DNA of 64,000 nucleotides from Sphingobacteriia bacterium (GTDB lineage: Bacteria; Pseudomonadota; Alphaproteobacteria; Rickettsiales; 33-17): assembly GCA_017304685.1 (NCBI GenBank), contig JAFKLR010000003.1:434001-498000 (forward strand), given 5' to 3'. A program made the translations under genes and the position numbers. This document shows, in pieces, positions 33,574-42,337 of this stretch; position 1 is the first letter of the stretch; every line of letters starts with the position of its first letter. The notes below the pieces were generated by a model that saw only the letters and a program-made list of their open reading frames with translations, was not told where the DNA came from and searched no databases.

Positions 33574-35967
33574 TTATTTAGCTGGTGAATTTTTATCGCC
33601 TTTGTTTTCTACTTTTATTATAGCGCTTAAATACATTCTCTTAGAATATTCAATTAATTTAGCTTTTACATCTTCTAGAGATGCACTATTAGGTTGATTT
33701 TGATCTCTAAAATTATGGTTATTATTGTTTTCCTGACCATTTCTAAAGTTATCTGTTTGAACATGTTCCAACTTTAATTTGTTTGAGGACTTATATTTGA
33801 ATTTTTCATTATTTTCTTTGAATAAGGTTTTAACTTTATCTTTAGAGTTAAAACTAACTTCATTAAGTGGTTTGTATTGTTCATATCTATTTTTAAGATC
33901 TTTATCTTTTCCAATTACTTTTTTCTTTAAGTAACCAGCTAATCCTTTTAATTCTTTATATTTAGTTTCCATAAATTGTTGTGACTTAGCACTTGCATCA
34001 TCAATATTATGAATTTTAAATTTTTCTGCATTTAAAGATTGTTCATCATAGGCTACTTCAACTTCTTTTAACCTATCAATGGTATCGTTAAATCTTTCTT
34101 GATAAACAGCTTTGAATTCTTCTAAATGTTTTTCAATTTTATATACAAAATTGAATAAAGCTTGTTCTACAGCCTCACTTGGAAGAGAAGCAAAATATTT
34201 CATAAGGTTTACTTCTTCTTTTCCTAAAGTAGCTATAAACTGATGATTAGAATTAAAACTAATTTTATCTTTTTTACGTATAAATAATTTTTTTAACTGT
34301 TCGAGGTTTATTCCTTCGTAAAAATAAATTCGTTTTGCAGCTTTTGATTTGGCTGTGCCGTTTCCTTCCTTATTTTTAATAAATCCAAATTGATTTAATT
34401 CATTTCCTCCACCTAAGAAATTTTTGGTTATGCCTAAGAAAGATGAAATAACAACTGACTCAGCGAGTGCATAAGGACATATTTTATGTTCTTTATTATT
34501 AAATAATTGATCAAGACTTGCATAGGCAAATTTATTATTAGGATTTAATCCTAATTCTCTTATTACTCTTAAACTATTTTTTTTCGATATCCCTTCATTT
34601 TTCCTTTGATGTCTTTCAACTTTAGCTTTTGCTCCTGTGTTATCATCTACAATTTGTAAAGGAAGAGTTGGATGGTTATATTGAGACTGCTCTTTCTCAA
34701 GCTTTTCTTCATCAGTTAAATACCAATGTATTCCATGATATTCTATTTTATTAGTAAACCATCTACTTAAAATACCTAATCTATTTTTATAACCATCCAT
34801 TGGTTGTAACGCTCTTCCAATATAAAAATAGTTATTAAAAAAGTAAGATCTATCCTGTAATAAATCATGAGCTAAATGAGATAAGAAAACATTATTTATT
34901 AACTTATCTTGCATAATTAAAGAAGATAAGAATAAAGATTTTGATAATAAGTCTTTTCTAAGCTCATTACCTGCAAAATTCCATATTACCTCACTTGCTG
35001 GTAATTTTTCTTTAAAAAGTTTATCTAAATCTTTAGATAATTCTGCGCTATCAATATTAGGGTCATCGAATAAATGTTGAGCAAATAAATAGACATCTGA
35101 ATCCTTTAAAGTTTGTTGTCCAATATAGCTAGATTGTTTTCTATGATGAGTTGCTTTAGCCATGCCATTTCTAACTTGGCGTAGAGCGTTTGGTTTAGGT
35201 TTATTTTTAACTGTGCTATTTTCTTCCTTAATATCTTTGATGCTATGATCTTTAGAAGTTATAACGATTTTAGTAGTATCGGTTGAGTTTTCATCATCGT
35301 ATTTAACGCTTTTATTGCTGTTTATTACAACAGTACCGGTATCGCTTTCATAGCCTTCTTCTTCAGATGAAGAATCTTTAATTACCATTGTAGCGTTAAA
35401 AGTATCATCATCTACATTATTTATAACTAATGTAGGGTTTTCATTATCACTTCCTTCGTCAGTTACAAAAAGCTTACCATCTTTCCTAATTTCTATTTCA
35501 TTATCAATATCACTATCATAATTAATGTCATTATCAGAATAATTTGGAGTGTTTTTAATTGAAAAATCTCCTAAACCTTTAAGAATTTCTTTTGCTGTAT
35601 TAATTCCAAAATTTGGTCCTAATGAGTGGATATCTTCTTCATTGGTATCAGAAAATTCTGTATTTGTATCATTATTTGTATCACTAGGTTTCTTTTTTGC
35701 ATATCTTTTCCTACGTTCTTTAACGGATTTAGAGGTGCCAGTAGATTGAGTTACACTTGGAGCTTTATCTTTTGCTCCATCAATTAAATTGTTATCAGCC
35801 AAATTTGAATTTTCTGGCTCATTTGTATGAATAGTAGGAGGTGTTTTTGAAATTATTTTATAAACAAAATATCCTATAATACTACTACTAGTGAATAGTC
35901 CAGCAAATATAAAACCACGTGTTCTCGTTGATAAGGATAAGAATGCTTTAACTAGTCTTTGAAACAT
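33574..35967 (-). CDS. Large hypothetical protein with N-terminal membrane anchor and acidic low-complexity region
   Basis: 797 aa. A basic start and one hydrophobic helix (FIFAGLFTSSSIIGYFVYKI, about 19-38) give an N-terminal anchor or uncleaved signal. Residues ~45-260 are disordered and very acidic, with repeated Asp/Ser/Thr/Asn runs (SDNDINYDSDIDNEIEI; SSSEEEGYESDTGTVVI), including a T/V repeat: NPTLVINNVDDDTFNATMVI. The remaining ~500 residues are a helical, Lys-rich globular part without recognised motifs. Three bases separate it from lptB (convergent). Unknown; the style fits a lineage-specific surface-exposed or secreted protein. Confidence 0.7.
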   Translation of the reverse strand: MFQRLVKAFLSLSTRTRGFIFAGLFTSSSIIGYFVYKIISKTPPTIHTNEPENSNLADNNLIDGAKDKAPSVTQSTGTSKSVKERRKRYAKKKPSDTNNDTNTEFSDTNEEDIHSLGPNFGINTAKEILKGLGDFSIKNTPNYSDNDINYDSDIDNEIEIRKDGKLFVTDEGSDNENPTLVINNVDDDTFNATMVIKDSSSEEEGYESDTGTVVINSNKSVKYDDENSTDTTKIVITSKDHSIKDIKEENSTVKNKPKPNALRQVRNGMAKATHHRKQSSYIGQQTLKDSDVYLFAQHLFDDPNIDSAELSKDLDKLFKEKLPASEVIWNFAGNELRKDLLSKSLFLSSLIMQDKLINNVFLSHLAHDLLQDRSYFFNNYFYIGRALQPMDGYKNRLGILSRWFTNKIEYHGIHWYLTDEEKLEKEQSQYNHPTLPLQIVDDNTGAKAKVERHQRKNEGISKKNSLRVIRELGLNPNNKFAYASLDQLFNNKEHKICPYALAESVVISSFLGITKNFLGGGNELNQFGFIKNKEGNGTAKSKAAKRIYFYEGINLEQLKKLFIRKKDKISFNSNHQFIATLGKEEVNLMKYFASLPSEAVEQALFNFVYKIEKHLEEFKAVYQERFNDTIDRLKEVEVAYDEQSLNAEKFKIHNIDDASAKSQQFMETKYKELKGLAGYLKKKVIGKDKDLKNRYEQYKPLNEVSFNSKDKVKTLFKENNEKFKYKSSNKLKLEHVQTDNFRNGQENNNNHNFRDQNQPNSASLEDVKAKLIEYSKRMYLSAIIKVENKGDKNSPAK

Positions 35968-36174
35968 AAAATATACCGTAAAATGTGAATAAATATTTAT
36001 TTTAAAATTTAGTTAATTATATATTAATAGCGTTAATCTGTCAACGGAACTTTAAGATGGGGTTTAAAAATTAATTAAATAAAAATACTTAAATATATCA
36101 ATAGCTTGTAAAAGTTATTTAAAGTATTACATTAAGTTATTGTAAAAAATCTATGAGTTAATTATAGTTAACGT

Positions 36175-36780
36175 TTAAGCGTTTTCTAATTTGAGGATAG
36201 CTTCTTTTATAGGTTTAAAAGATTTACGATGGTGAATAGTTATTCCATATTTTTCAATGGCTTCAATTTGAGCTTTAGTTCCATAGCCTTTATTACTTGC
36301 CCAGTTATATTCTGGAAAGTCATTATGAAGTTTATACATAAGCCTATCTCTATAAACTTTAGCAATTATGGAAGCCGCGGCTATTGCTTTGACTTTACTA
36401 TCACCTTGAATAACAAATTCTGACAACGCGTTATTAGGGAATTTAGGAACCATATTACCATCAACAAGTATGATGTTTGCGGTTTTTCCTAAATTTTCGT
36501 AAGCCCTCACCATGGCAAGTTTAGTGGCATTTAAAATATTTAATTCGTCAATTTCATCCACGCTTGCTTCACCAATTCCGTAAGCGCAGTTTTGAAGAAG
36601 AAGAGGGTAGAGTTTTTCTCTAGCTACTTCTGACAATTGTTTTGAATCGTTAACATTTTCAGGAATCTTATCAGAATATAGGAGAGCGCATGCAACCACC
36701 GGGCCTGCCCATGGTCCACGGCCTGCTTCATCAATTCCAATAACAGAATAATTATATTTTTCTTCTAAAACACTAAACAT
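36175..36780 (-). CDS. rnhB: Ribonuclease HII
   Basis: 201 aa. It nicks RNA in RNA-DNA hybrids, including single misincorporated ribonucleotides. Type-2 RNase H motifs are present: SVIGIDEAGRGPWAGPV with D and E, the ILVDGN Asp strand, the VIQGDSKVKAIAAASIIAKVYRD block, and the later acidic/His region (HNDFPEYNWASNKGYGT; HHRKSFKPI). Active-site set complete and length normal. Monocistronic, flanked by ~200-base AT-rich gaps. Confidence 0.96.
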   Translation of the reverse strand: MFSVLEEKYNYSVIGIDEAGRGPWAGPVVACALLYSDKIPENVNDSKQLSEVAREKLYPLLLQNCAYGIGEASVDEIDELNILNATKLAMVRAYENLGKTANIILVDGNMVPKFPNNALSEFVIQGDSKVKAIAAASIIAKVYRDRLMYKLHNDFPEYNWASNKGYGTKAQIEAIEKYGITIHHRKSFKPIKEAILKLENA

Positions 36781-37026
36781 ATCAGTTATTTAAGGGGAAT
36801 TTATAAAATTCGCAAGAAAATATTTTAAACTTACTTGAAGTTAAATTAATATCATTGTAACATCAATTAACTAACTAAATTTAAATATTGTTTTTACGAA
36901 TTTTGTTAACGCACACAAAGTATTGCTTCTTTTAAAAGCTAAAAATTATTAAAAAGTGTGAGGCTTACGCTTAATTTAGTTTATTGAAATTTGATAAGTG
37001 TTATTTATAAATTATATGAGTTTTGT

Positions 37027-38238
37027 ATGCGTTTAGATTATCTTCCATATTTAATAGGGTGCTTAGTTGCCCTAGCTGATTCTGCATCTGATATTTATGC
37101 ACCGAGTCTACCTGCTATAAGTGAATATTTTCATACTACTGAAAAGGTTACTGCTCTAACTATGAGTATTAACTTAATTGGTATAGCTTTTTCTGGCCTT
37201 ATTTACGGTCCTTTATCCGACTATTATGGTAGACGACCAATTCTATTAATAAGCTGGAGCGGATTTGTTTTTGGTAGCATTTTAAGTCTTTTTGCTCACT
37301 CGATTGAATATTTAATTATTTTCCGCTTTATTCAAGGACTAGGGGGTGGCGCAGCATTTGTTATTGGAATTTCAACCTTACGAGATGTTTTTGATAGTGA
37401 AAAATATAGTAAAATCCTTTCAAAAATAGGAATGATTGTAGCCTTATCACCTGGTATTGGTCCAATCGTTGGAAGTATTATTGCAGATAAATATGATTGG
37501 AAAGCGGTTTTTTTACTTGTAACTATAAGTGGTATTATAGGATTAATAGCTTTATTTTTCCTACTTCCTGAAACTAATAAAAAGAATGTAATTGAAAGAG
37601 TATTTGTAAAAAATATTATCAAAACTTATTTAAAATTAGTTATTAATCCATATTATTTTGGTTTCATATTTTTAAAAATTGCTACTCTTTTTTGGCTCTG
37701 GGGTGAACTTGGTAATTTGCCATTTATATTTATAAATGGTATGGGGCTTGATGTGGGTTACTATGGTTATTTCTTTGCCTTTGGAGTAGTTATCTATACA
37801 TTAGGTACTATTTTTAACCAAAGATTTGTAAGCTACTTAGGTATAACCCGTATGTTAAACCTAGGAGTTGCACTTACAATAATAAGCAGTGTTATCTTAA
37901 TTATAGGAAACATTTTAGCAAACATGAACCCTTGGGCTTTTCAAATTTGTAAAATTCCTGCAGCTTTTGGAATTGCTTTAATATTTGGAAATGCTACTAC
38001 TAAAGCTCTAAGTACTGTTGGAAAAGATACAGGGGCTGCAGCTGCATTAATGGCGGCGTTTGAAATGATTGTAGGTAGTATTGGAATTATGGTAGTAAGT
38101 AAATTCTATGATGGTACAACTTTGCCGCTTGCAATAGTAATGCTACTTTCTTCAATTAGCGCTGCCATTGTTTTATACTTTTTACAAAAATTTCCAAAAG
38201 ATGAATCTAATGAGCCTAAGCCAGTACTTACTAATTAA
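37027..38238 (+). CDS. MFS transporter, Bcr/CflA-type drug exporter (copy 1)
   Basis: 403 aa from the ATG at 37027; a TTG at 36991 would add twelve residues before the first helix. Twelve hydrophobic segments. TM1 carries the DIYAPSLPAI motif typical of the Bcr/CflA/MdfA drug:H+ antiporters (DHA1), and loop 2-3 has motif A, GPLSDYYGRRPIL. Motif C-like SPGIGPIVGSII is in TM5. Family members export antibiotics or metabolites; the substrate here is unknown. The stop is followed within six bases by a second, clearly related transporter, so both are probably co-expressed. Confidence 0.9.
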   Translation: MRLDYLPYLIGCLVALADSASDIYAPSLPAISEYFHTTEKVTALTMSINLIGIAFSGLIYGPLSDYYGRRPILLISWSGFVFGSILSLFAHSIEYLIIFRFIQGLGGGAAFVIGISTLRDVFDSEKYSKILSKIGMIVALSPGIGPIVGSIIADKYDWKAVFLLVTISGIIGLIALFFLLPETNKKNVIERVFVKNIIKTYLKLVINPYYFGFIFLKIATLFWLWGELGNLPFIFINGMGLDVGYYGYFFAFGVVIYTLGTIFNQRFVSYLGITRMLNLGVALTIISSVILIIGNILANMNPWAFQICKIPAAFGIALIFGNATTKALSTVGKDTGAAAALMAAFEMIVGSIGIMVVSKFYDGTTLPLAIVMLLSSISAAIVLYFLQKFPKDESNEPKPVLTN

Positions 38239-38243
38239 AGAAA

Positions 38244-39413
38244 ATGAATAAAAAACTCATTCCAATACTTATAGGTTTTATTATCGCAGTTTCGGAAGCT
38301 GCAACCGATGTATATGCTCCAAACTTACCTGTAATAAGCGAATTTTTTAAAGTTAATGAGGAGCTAACCACGTTAACCATGAGTTTGTATTTAATAGGTA
38401 TAGCTTTGTCAGCCCTTATTTATGGGCCTTTATCAGATTATTACGGAAGAAAACCTATTCTTACTATAAGTTTATATATTTTTACATTTGGAAATTTTTT
38501 AGGCTTATTTGCAAATTCTATAGGCTTATTAATCTTTATAAGGTTTATTCAAGGCATCGGGGCAGGTTCAGCTCTTATTCTAGGAATGAGTATTATAAAT
38601 GATTTATATGATACTAAAAAAAGTTCAAAAGTATGGTCAAAAGTTAGCTTAGTAATGGGATTATCTTCTGCTGTTACGCCAATCATAGGTAGTTTTATTG
38701 CAAAAAGTTCTGATTGGAAATTAGTGTTTAACCTGCTTGCCTTTATTTCTTTCTTAATACTTTTATTTACCTATAAATATCTACCTGAAACAAATAGAAA
38801 CCTTTCTAAGCAATTCTCATTAAAAAACATAATAATTAAATATCGTATTGCGCTTAATAACAGGCACTTTTTAATTTTCGCTTTTATAAAAGTTATAACA
38901 ATATTTTGGTTCTTAGGTGAAATAAGTAACCTTCCATTTATATATCTTGAGGGAATGAATTTACCTGTAGAACAATATGGATATTTTTATGCATTTGGCG
39001 TTGGAATGTATATTTTAGGAAATATTTTTAATAAAAAATATGTTACCTATTATGGTGTAAATAAAATGCTTCAGATAGGGATTTATTTAACGTTAACTAC
39101 AGGTGTTTCTTTAATTGTAAGTAGTTACTTTTTTACACTCACTCCTATTGTTGCCCAAGTTTTAAAAATTCCTGCAGGAATTGGTTTAGCTTTAATTTTA
39201 GATAATGCAACTGTAAAAGCGCTTGAATATACAAATAGAAATACCGGAGCTCACGCTGCATTAATGGGTGCGTCCGAAATGTTATTTGGGAGCTTAGGTG
39301 TAATTATAATTAGTCAATTTTATAATGGTACAATGTTACCAATTGGCATTATGATTACTACAGCAAGTTTAATTGCATTTATCTTAAACCATTATAAAAG
39401 AAATTTTATATAA
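38244..39413 (+). CDS. MFS transporter, Bcr/CflA-type drug exporter (copy 2)
   Basis: 389 aa, twelve membrane segments. It shares motifs and spacing with the preceding transporter (DVYAPNLPVISEFF; motif A GPLSDYYGRKPIL; LGEISNLPFIYLEGM versus LGELGNLPFIFINGM), so it is a tandem duplicate that has diverged considerably. Possibly the two have different substrates. The gap to copy 1 is five bases, without a terminator. Convergent with the tail-anchored unknown gene at 39419. Confidence 0.9.
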   Translation: MNKKLIPILIGFIIAVSEAATDVYAPNLPVISEFFKVNEELTTLTMSLYLIGIALSALIYGPLSDYYGRKPILTISLYIFTFGNFLGLFANSIGLLIFIRFIQGIGAGSALILGMSIINDLYDTKKSSKVWSKVSLVMGLSSAVTPIIGSFIAKSSDWKLVFNLLAFISFLILLFTYKYLPETNRNLSKQFSLKNIIIKYRIALNNRHFLIFAFIKVITIFWFLGEISNLPFIYLEGMNLPVEQYGYFYAFGVGMYILGNIFNKKYVTYYGVNKMLQIGIYLTLTTGVSLIVSSYFFTLTPIVAQVLKIPAGIGLALILDNATVKALEYTNRNTGAHAALMGASEMLFGSLGVIIISQFYNGTMLPIGIMITTASLIAFILNHYKRNFI

Positions 39414-39418
39414 TAGTT

Positions 39419-40675
39419 TTATCTACCTATTATTTTAGATATATTTGATTTTATAGTTTCACGATTAAAGTAACTTACAACTCTATTACTTAAATCAGTT
39501 ATCACTTTTCTAGTTTCAGGGTTGTTACTGAGCCATTTATTTGTTATATTTACCCCCATATAAGCACAAAGTGCAAAGCATGCGATTGTAAGAACATCTC
39601 TAATGTAACTTGGCTTCTTCCATAGTTTGTATTTGTCATTAAAACAATTAATATTAATTGTTAACTCTTTTGAGTTTTTCAAAGTTTCAATAACCCTTTT
39701 TTTCTCTTTTGTATTTAATGAATCTAATAAAGATTTTGTAATTTCAAAACAATCATCCCTCTCTAAATCTAATAAATAGGTAAATACATTTGAGTAAATT
39801 TTTTGATTAAAGCTAGTTTCATTAAATTTTTCTAGTAAATTTAGATTAAACCCTAACTTTTGAAAAGCTTGAAATAGGTTCTTATCAATTTTATTTTTCT
39901 CTGATTTATTGATTTTATGATGTAAATTTATAAAGTAATTATGTAAATTTTTATCGAAATCATTTTTATCATCATCATTTATTGGCTGTTTAGTTAAAGC
40001 TTTTATTAAATAAGCATCCCAATTAGTTTTACCAATTGTAATTTCATTCTTGGTTTCAACTTGGCCTTTAGCAAATTCATAAATTGCTTTTAATTCATCA
40101 TTACTTAATTCAATAAGTTCCGGATAAATATTTGGAAATTCTTTATTTTTCTTATAAACAGCTTGATAAAATTCAATAAATTCTTGAACGTGATTGCCTT
40201 TAAAATAAATATCAAATACAGAAAACTCTTCAACTGTCTTTCCTACCAAATCCTTAGTATAAACATTATATGTTAGTTTAAAAGGTTTTGTATTATTAGA
40301 AGTAATAATATCAAATAAATCACCGATTGGAAGATTTTGATTTTTCGCAGTTTGATTACTATAGTGAAATAAAGGATGCTCTCGGTTATTTTTAATATAT
40401 TCATCTAAATTAAAATCTTCTATTCTACAATGATAAGTTTTGACATTCCCATTTCTTATAATATCAAATTTAACTGTCTTAATAACAGGTTTAAAGAGTT
40501 TATATAAAAACTCTTTAAACCTGTTATTAAGTATTACTTCAGGATTTTGATTATTATGATTTGTAAGAATTAATCTAAAATCTCTATAAAAATTATCATC
40601 AACTACATTTTGAAAATTACCTTGCGGGTCAAAAATTGGTTTAATTTCATTTTGATTTGAATGCTGTTGTTGCAT
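39419..40675 (-). CDS. Hypothetical tail-anchored protein (paralogue 1), contains a palindromic insert
   Basis: 418 aa. No recognised domain. It aligns by eye with the neighbour at 40827: DDNFYRDFRLIL / NDTFYKAFKEVI, then DEYIKNNREHPL / EEFIKINKVHPL, later IYPELIELSNDELKAI / TYPNFRELTPSQADAL, and FNDKYKLWKK / FNNKHKLWKI. A single hydrophobic helix near the C-terminus (VLTIACFALCAYMGVNI) suggests tail anchoring. A 54-base palindrome (40478-40531) lies in the frame at about residues 49-66, in a part where this copy is longer than its paralogue. Same direction as the neighbour, ~150 bases apart. Confidence 0.7.
   Translation of the reverse strand: MQQQHSNQNEIKPIFDPQGNFQNVVDDNFYRDFRLILTNHNNQNPEVILNNRFKEFLYKLFKPVIKTVKFDIIRNGNVKTYHCRIEDFNLDEYIKNNREHPLFHYSNQTAKNQNLPIGDLFDIITSNNTKPFKLTYNVYTKDLVGKTVEEFSVFDIYFKGNHVQEFIEFYQAVYKKNKEFPNIYPELIELSNDELKAIYEFAKGQVETKNEITIGKTNWDAYLIKALTKQPINDDDKNDFDKNLHNYFINLHHKINKSEKNKIDKNLFQAFQKLGFNLNLLEKFNETSFNQKIYSNVFTYLLDLERDDCFEITKSLLDSLNTKEKKRVIETLKNSKELTININCFNDKYKLWKKPSYIRDVLTIACFALCAYMGVNITNKWLSNNPETRKVITDLSNRVVSYFNRETIKSNISKIIGR
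40478..40531. repeat. Palindromic element inside a coding sequence
   Basis: Two perfect 23-base inverted arms (40478-40500 and 40509-40531) around an eight-base AT loop. It is translated as part of the 418-aa protein. Long in-frame palindromes like this recall the Rickettsia palindromic elements (RPEs), though those are usually longer (about 100-150 bp). Confidence 0.8.
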
Positions 40676-40826
40676 TATAATACCATAAATATTTATTAAT
40701 TTTAAGGTATTATAACTTAAATAATCAGTTAAGTAAAGATAATATATTAACTATAATTTAACATATTGTTACGTCTCTTTTAAGATATTGAAAATATTAG
40801 CTTTAAAATTTCCTAAAGAAAACCCC

Positions 40827-42173
40827 TTAGCTTTTATTTCGTATATTTGGCATTTTTTGCTTCAAATTAAACCTATTAAAGCTATTAGCAAGTTTATTTG
40901 TTATATTATTTAACAAAGATGCTTCTTCATTCTTAGAAGTAAATGATTTTACAGCAAATTTAATGCCAATTGCACAAAGAATAGAAAAAGTTCCAATTAT
41001 TAAAATTCTTTTAATATAACTTGTGTAATGAATTTTATTATTAGAATTTGAGTTGCGAGGGGAATTTAAATTTGTAGGGTTTTCTAGAAATGTAAAATCA
41101 CCGCTTTTCTGTATTCGAGTAATATCAAAAGAAGTTTCTTTTCTTTTAAGGTGCGCTGGTAATGTAGTTTTAAAAGGAGAGGGAGCGTCGATTTCAGCAA
41201 ATGGATTACTTTGAATTGGTGCAGGACTAGATATTATCTTCCATAATTTATGCTTGTTATTAAACTCATTAATAATTTCTACGTATTCCATATTTGTTTT
41301 CAATTCTTCAATTATTAATTTTTGCTTCGATTTAAGTAAAGAATCAAAAAGGTTTTTTGCTAATTGAAATTTATCAGCTCTTTCTAATGCTAATAAAAAT
41401 ATTATTGCGTTAGGATATTCCTGTTTTGTAATTTCGTCAGTAAATTTTGAAGTAAAATCAAATGAGGTTTTTAATTTAATAAATGAGCTTATTAAATGAG
41501 GATTTAAGATTTCTGTATTATTAAACCTAGGATGAAAGTTTATAATATAGTTATAAACAATTTTTTTAAATTCAATTTTATCTTTTTCATTAAGGTCTTC
41601 GTGTGTTAATGCTTTTACTAAACATTTAGGCCACTTATTTTTTAAATGGACAAAATTAATTAAAGCATCAGCTTGTGATGGAGTCAATTCTCTAAAATTA
41701 GGGTATGTAAAGGGATTTTCCTGTGCTTTAATATAAATATGTTCATAGAAAAGGCAAAATGCATAAGGTTTTTTTATATAAAAATCTAAAATGCTTTTTT
41801 CTCTTTTCTTTTTTTTTGGATCTAAATATGAAAGATGTAAAACCTCCTGCTCATAACTTGTAATAATCGAAATTAATAAGCTAACTTGAAAATGTCTATT
41901 ATTATGACATTCAAGTGGATGTACTTTATTTATTTTAATGAATTCTTCTATTTCAAATAAACTTGCATGAAAATTAAATACAACTATTTCATTAACACCA
42001 TCACAAGTTATATTTTCAAATTCAAAATGTATTAAATCATTTTCTTGGTTTTGAGAAGGTATTATAATTCTAATATTATGACTAATTACTTCTTTAAAGG
42101 CTTTATAAAAAGTGTCATTTATTTTGTCGAAAATTACTATAGTTTTTTTTGGGGAAAAGTTACCTTGAAGCAT
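40827..42173 (-). CDS. Hypothetical tail-anchored protein (paralogue 2)
   Basis: 448 aa, related to the 418-aa protein downstream (shared HPL, YPxxxELxxxxAxA, FNxKxKLWK and DExxEFxxAKxLxDSL-type segments). It has an extra Ser/Asn-rich spacer (~residues 325-385) before the hydrophobic helix ILIIGTFSILCAIGIKFAV and a charged tail. No signal peptide or catalytic motif seen. Tandem duplicate; function unknown. The late-TM, long-cytosolic layout is shared with genes at 19317 and 21392. Confidence 0.7.
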   Translation of the reverse strand: MLQGNFSPKKTIVIFDKINDTFYKAFKEVISHNIRIIIPSQNQENDLIHFEFENITCDGVNEIVVFNFHASLFEIEEFIKINKVHPLECHNNRHFQVSLLISIITSYEQEVLHLSYLDPKKKKREKSILDFYIKKPYAFCLFYEHIYIKAQENPFTYPNFRELTPSQADALINFVHLKNKWPKCLVKALTHEDLNEKDKIEFKKIVYNYIINFHPRFNNTEILNPHLISSFIKLKTSFDFTSKFTDEITKQEYPNAIIFLLALERADKFQLAKNLFDSLLKSKQKLIIEELKTNMEYVEIINEFNNKHKLWKIISSPAPIQSNPFAEIDAPSPFKTTLPAHLKRKETSFDITRIQKSGDFTFLENPTNLNSPRNSNSNNKIHYTSYIKRILIIGTFSILCAIGIKFAVKSFTSKNEEASLLNNITNKLANSFNRFNLKQKMPNIRNKS

Positions 42174-42287
42174 AATTAACCATAAATTGAGTTTATTGGA
42201 TAATTATAAATTATTAATTATGTAAGTAAATATTTGAAAAGTTTTTAAATTAAAATATTAGTAAAATTTTTGAACAATGAAAATTAT

Positions 42288-42329
42288 TTATAAATCATAA
42301 AGCTAAAATTTTAGCTTTATGATTTATAA
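42288..42329. repeat. 42-bp perfect palindrome downstream of the PP2C gene
   Basis: Two 21-base arms (42288-42308 and 42309-42329) with no spacer, starting eight bases after the stop of the PP2C-like gene. No T tract follows. It may form a cruciform or 3'-end hairpin that terminates or stabilises the mRNA. Confidence 0.75.
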
Positions 42330-42337
42330 GAAAGATT

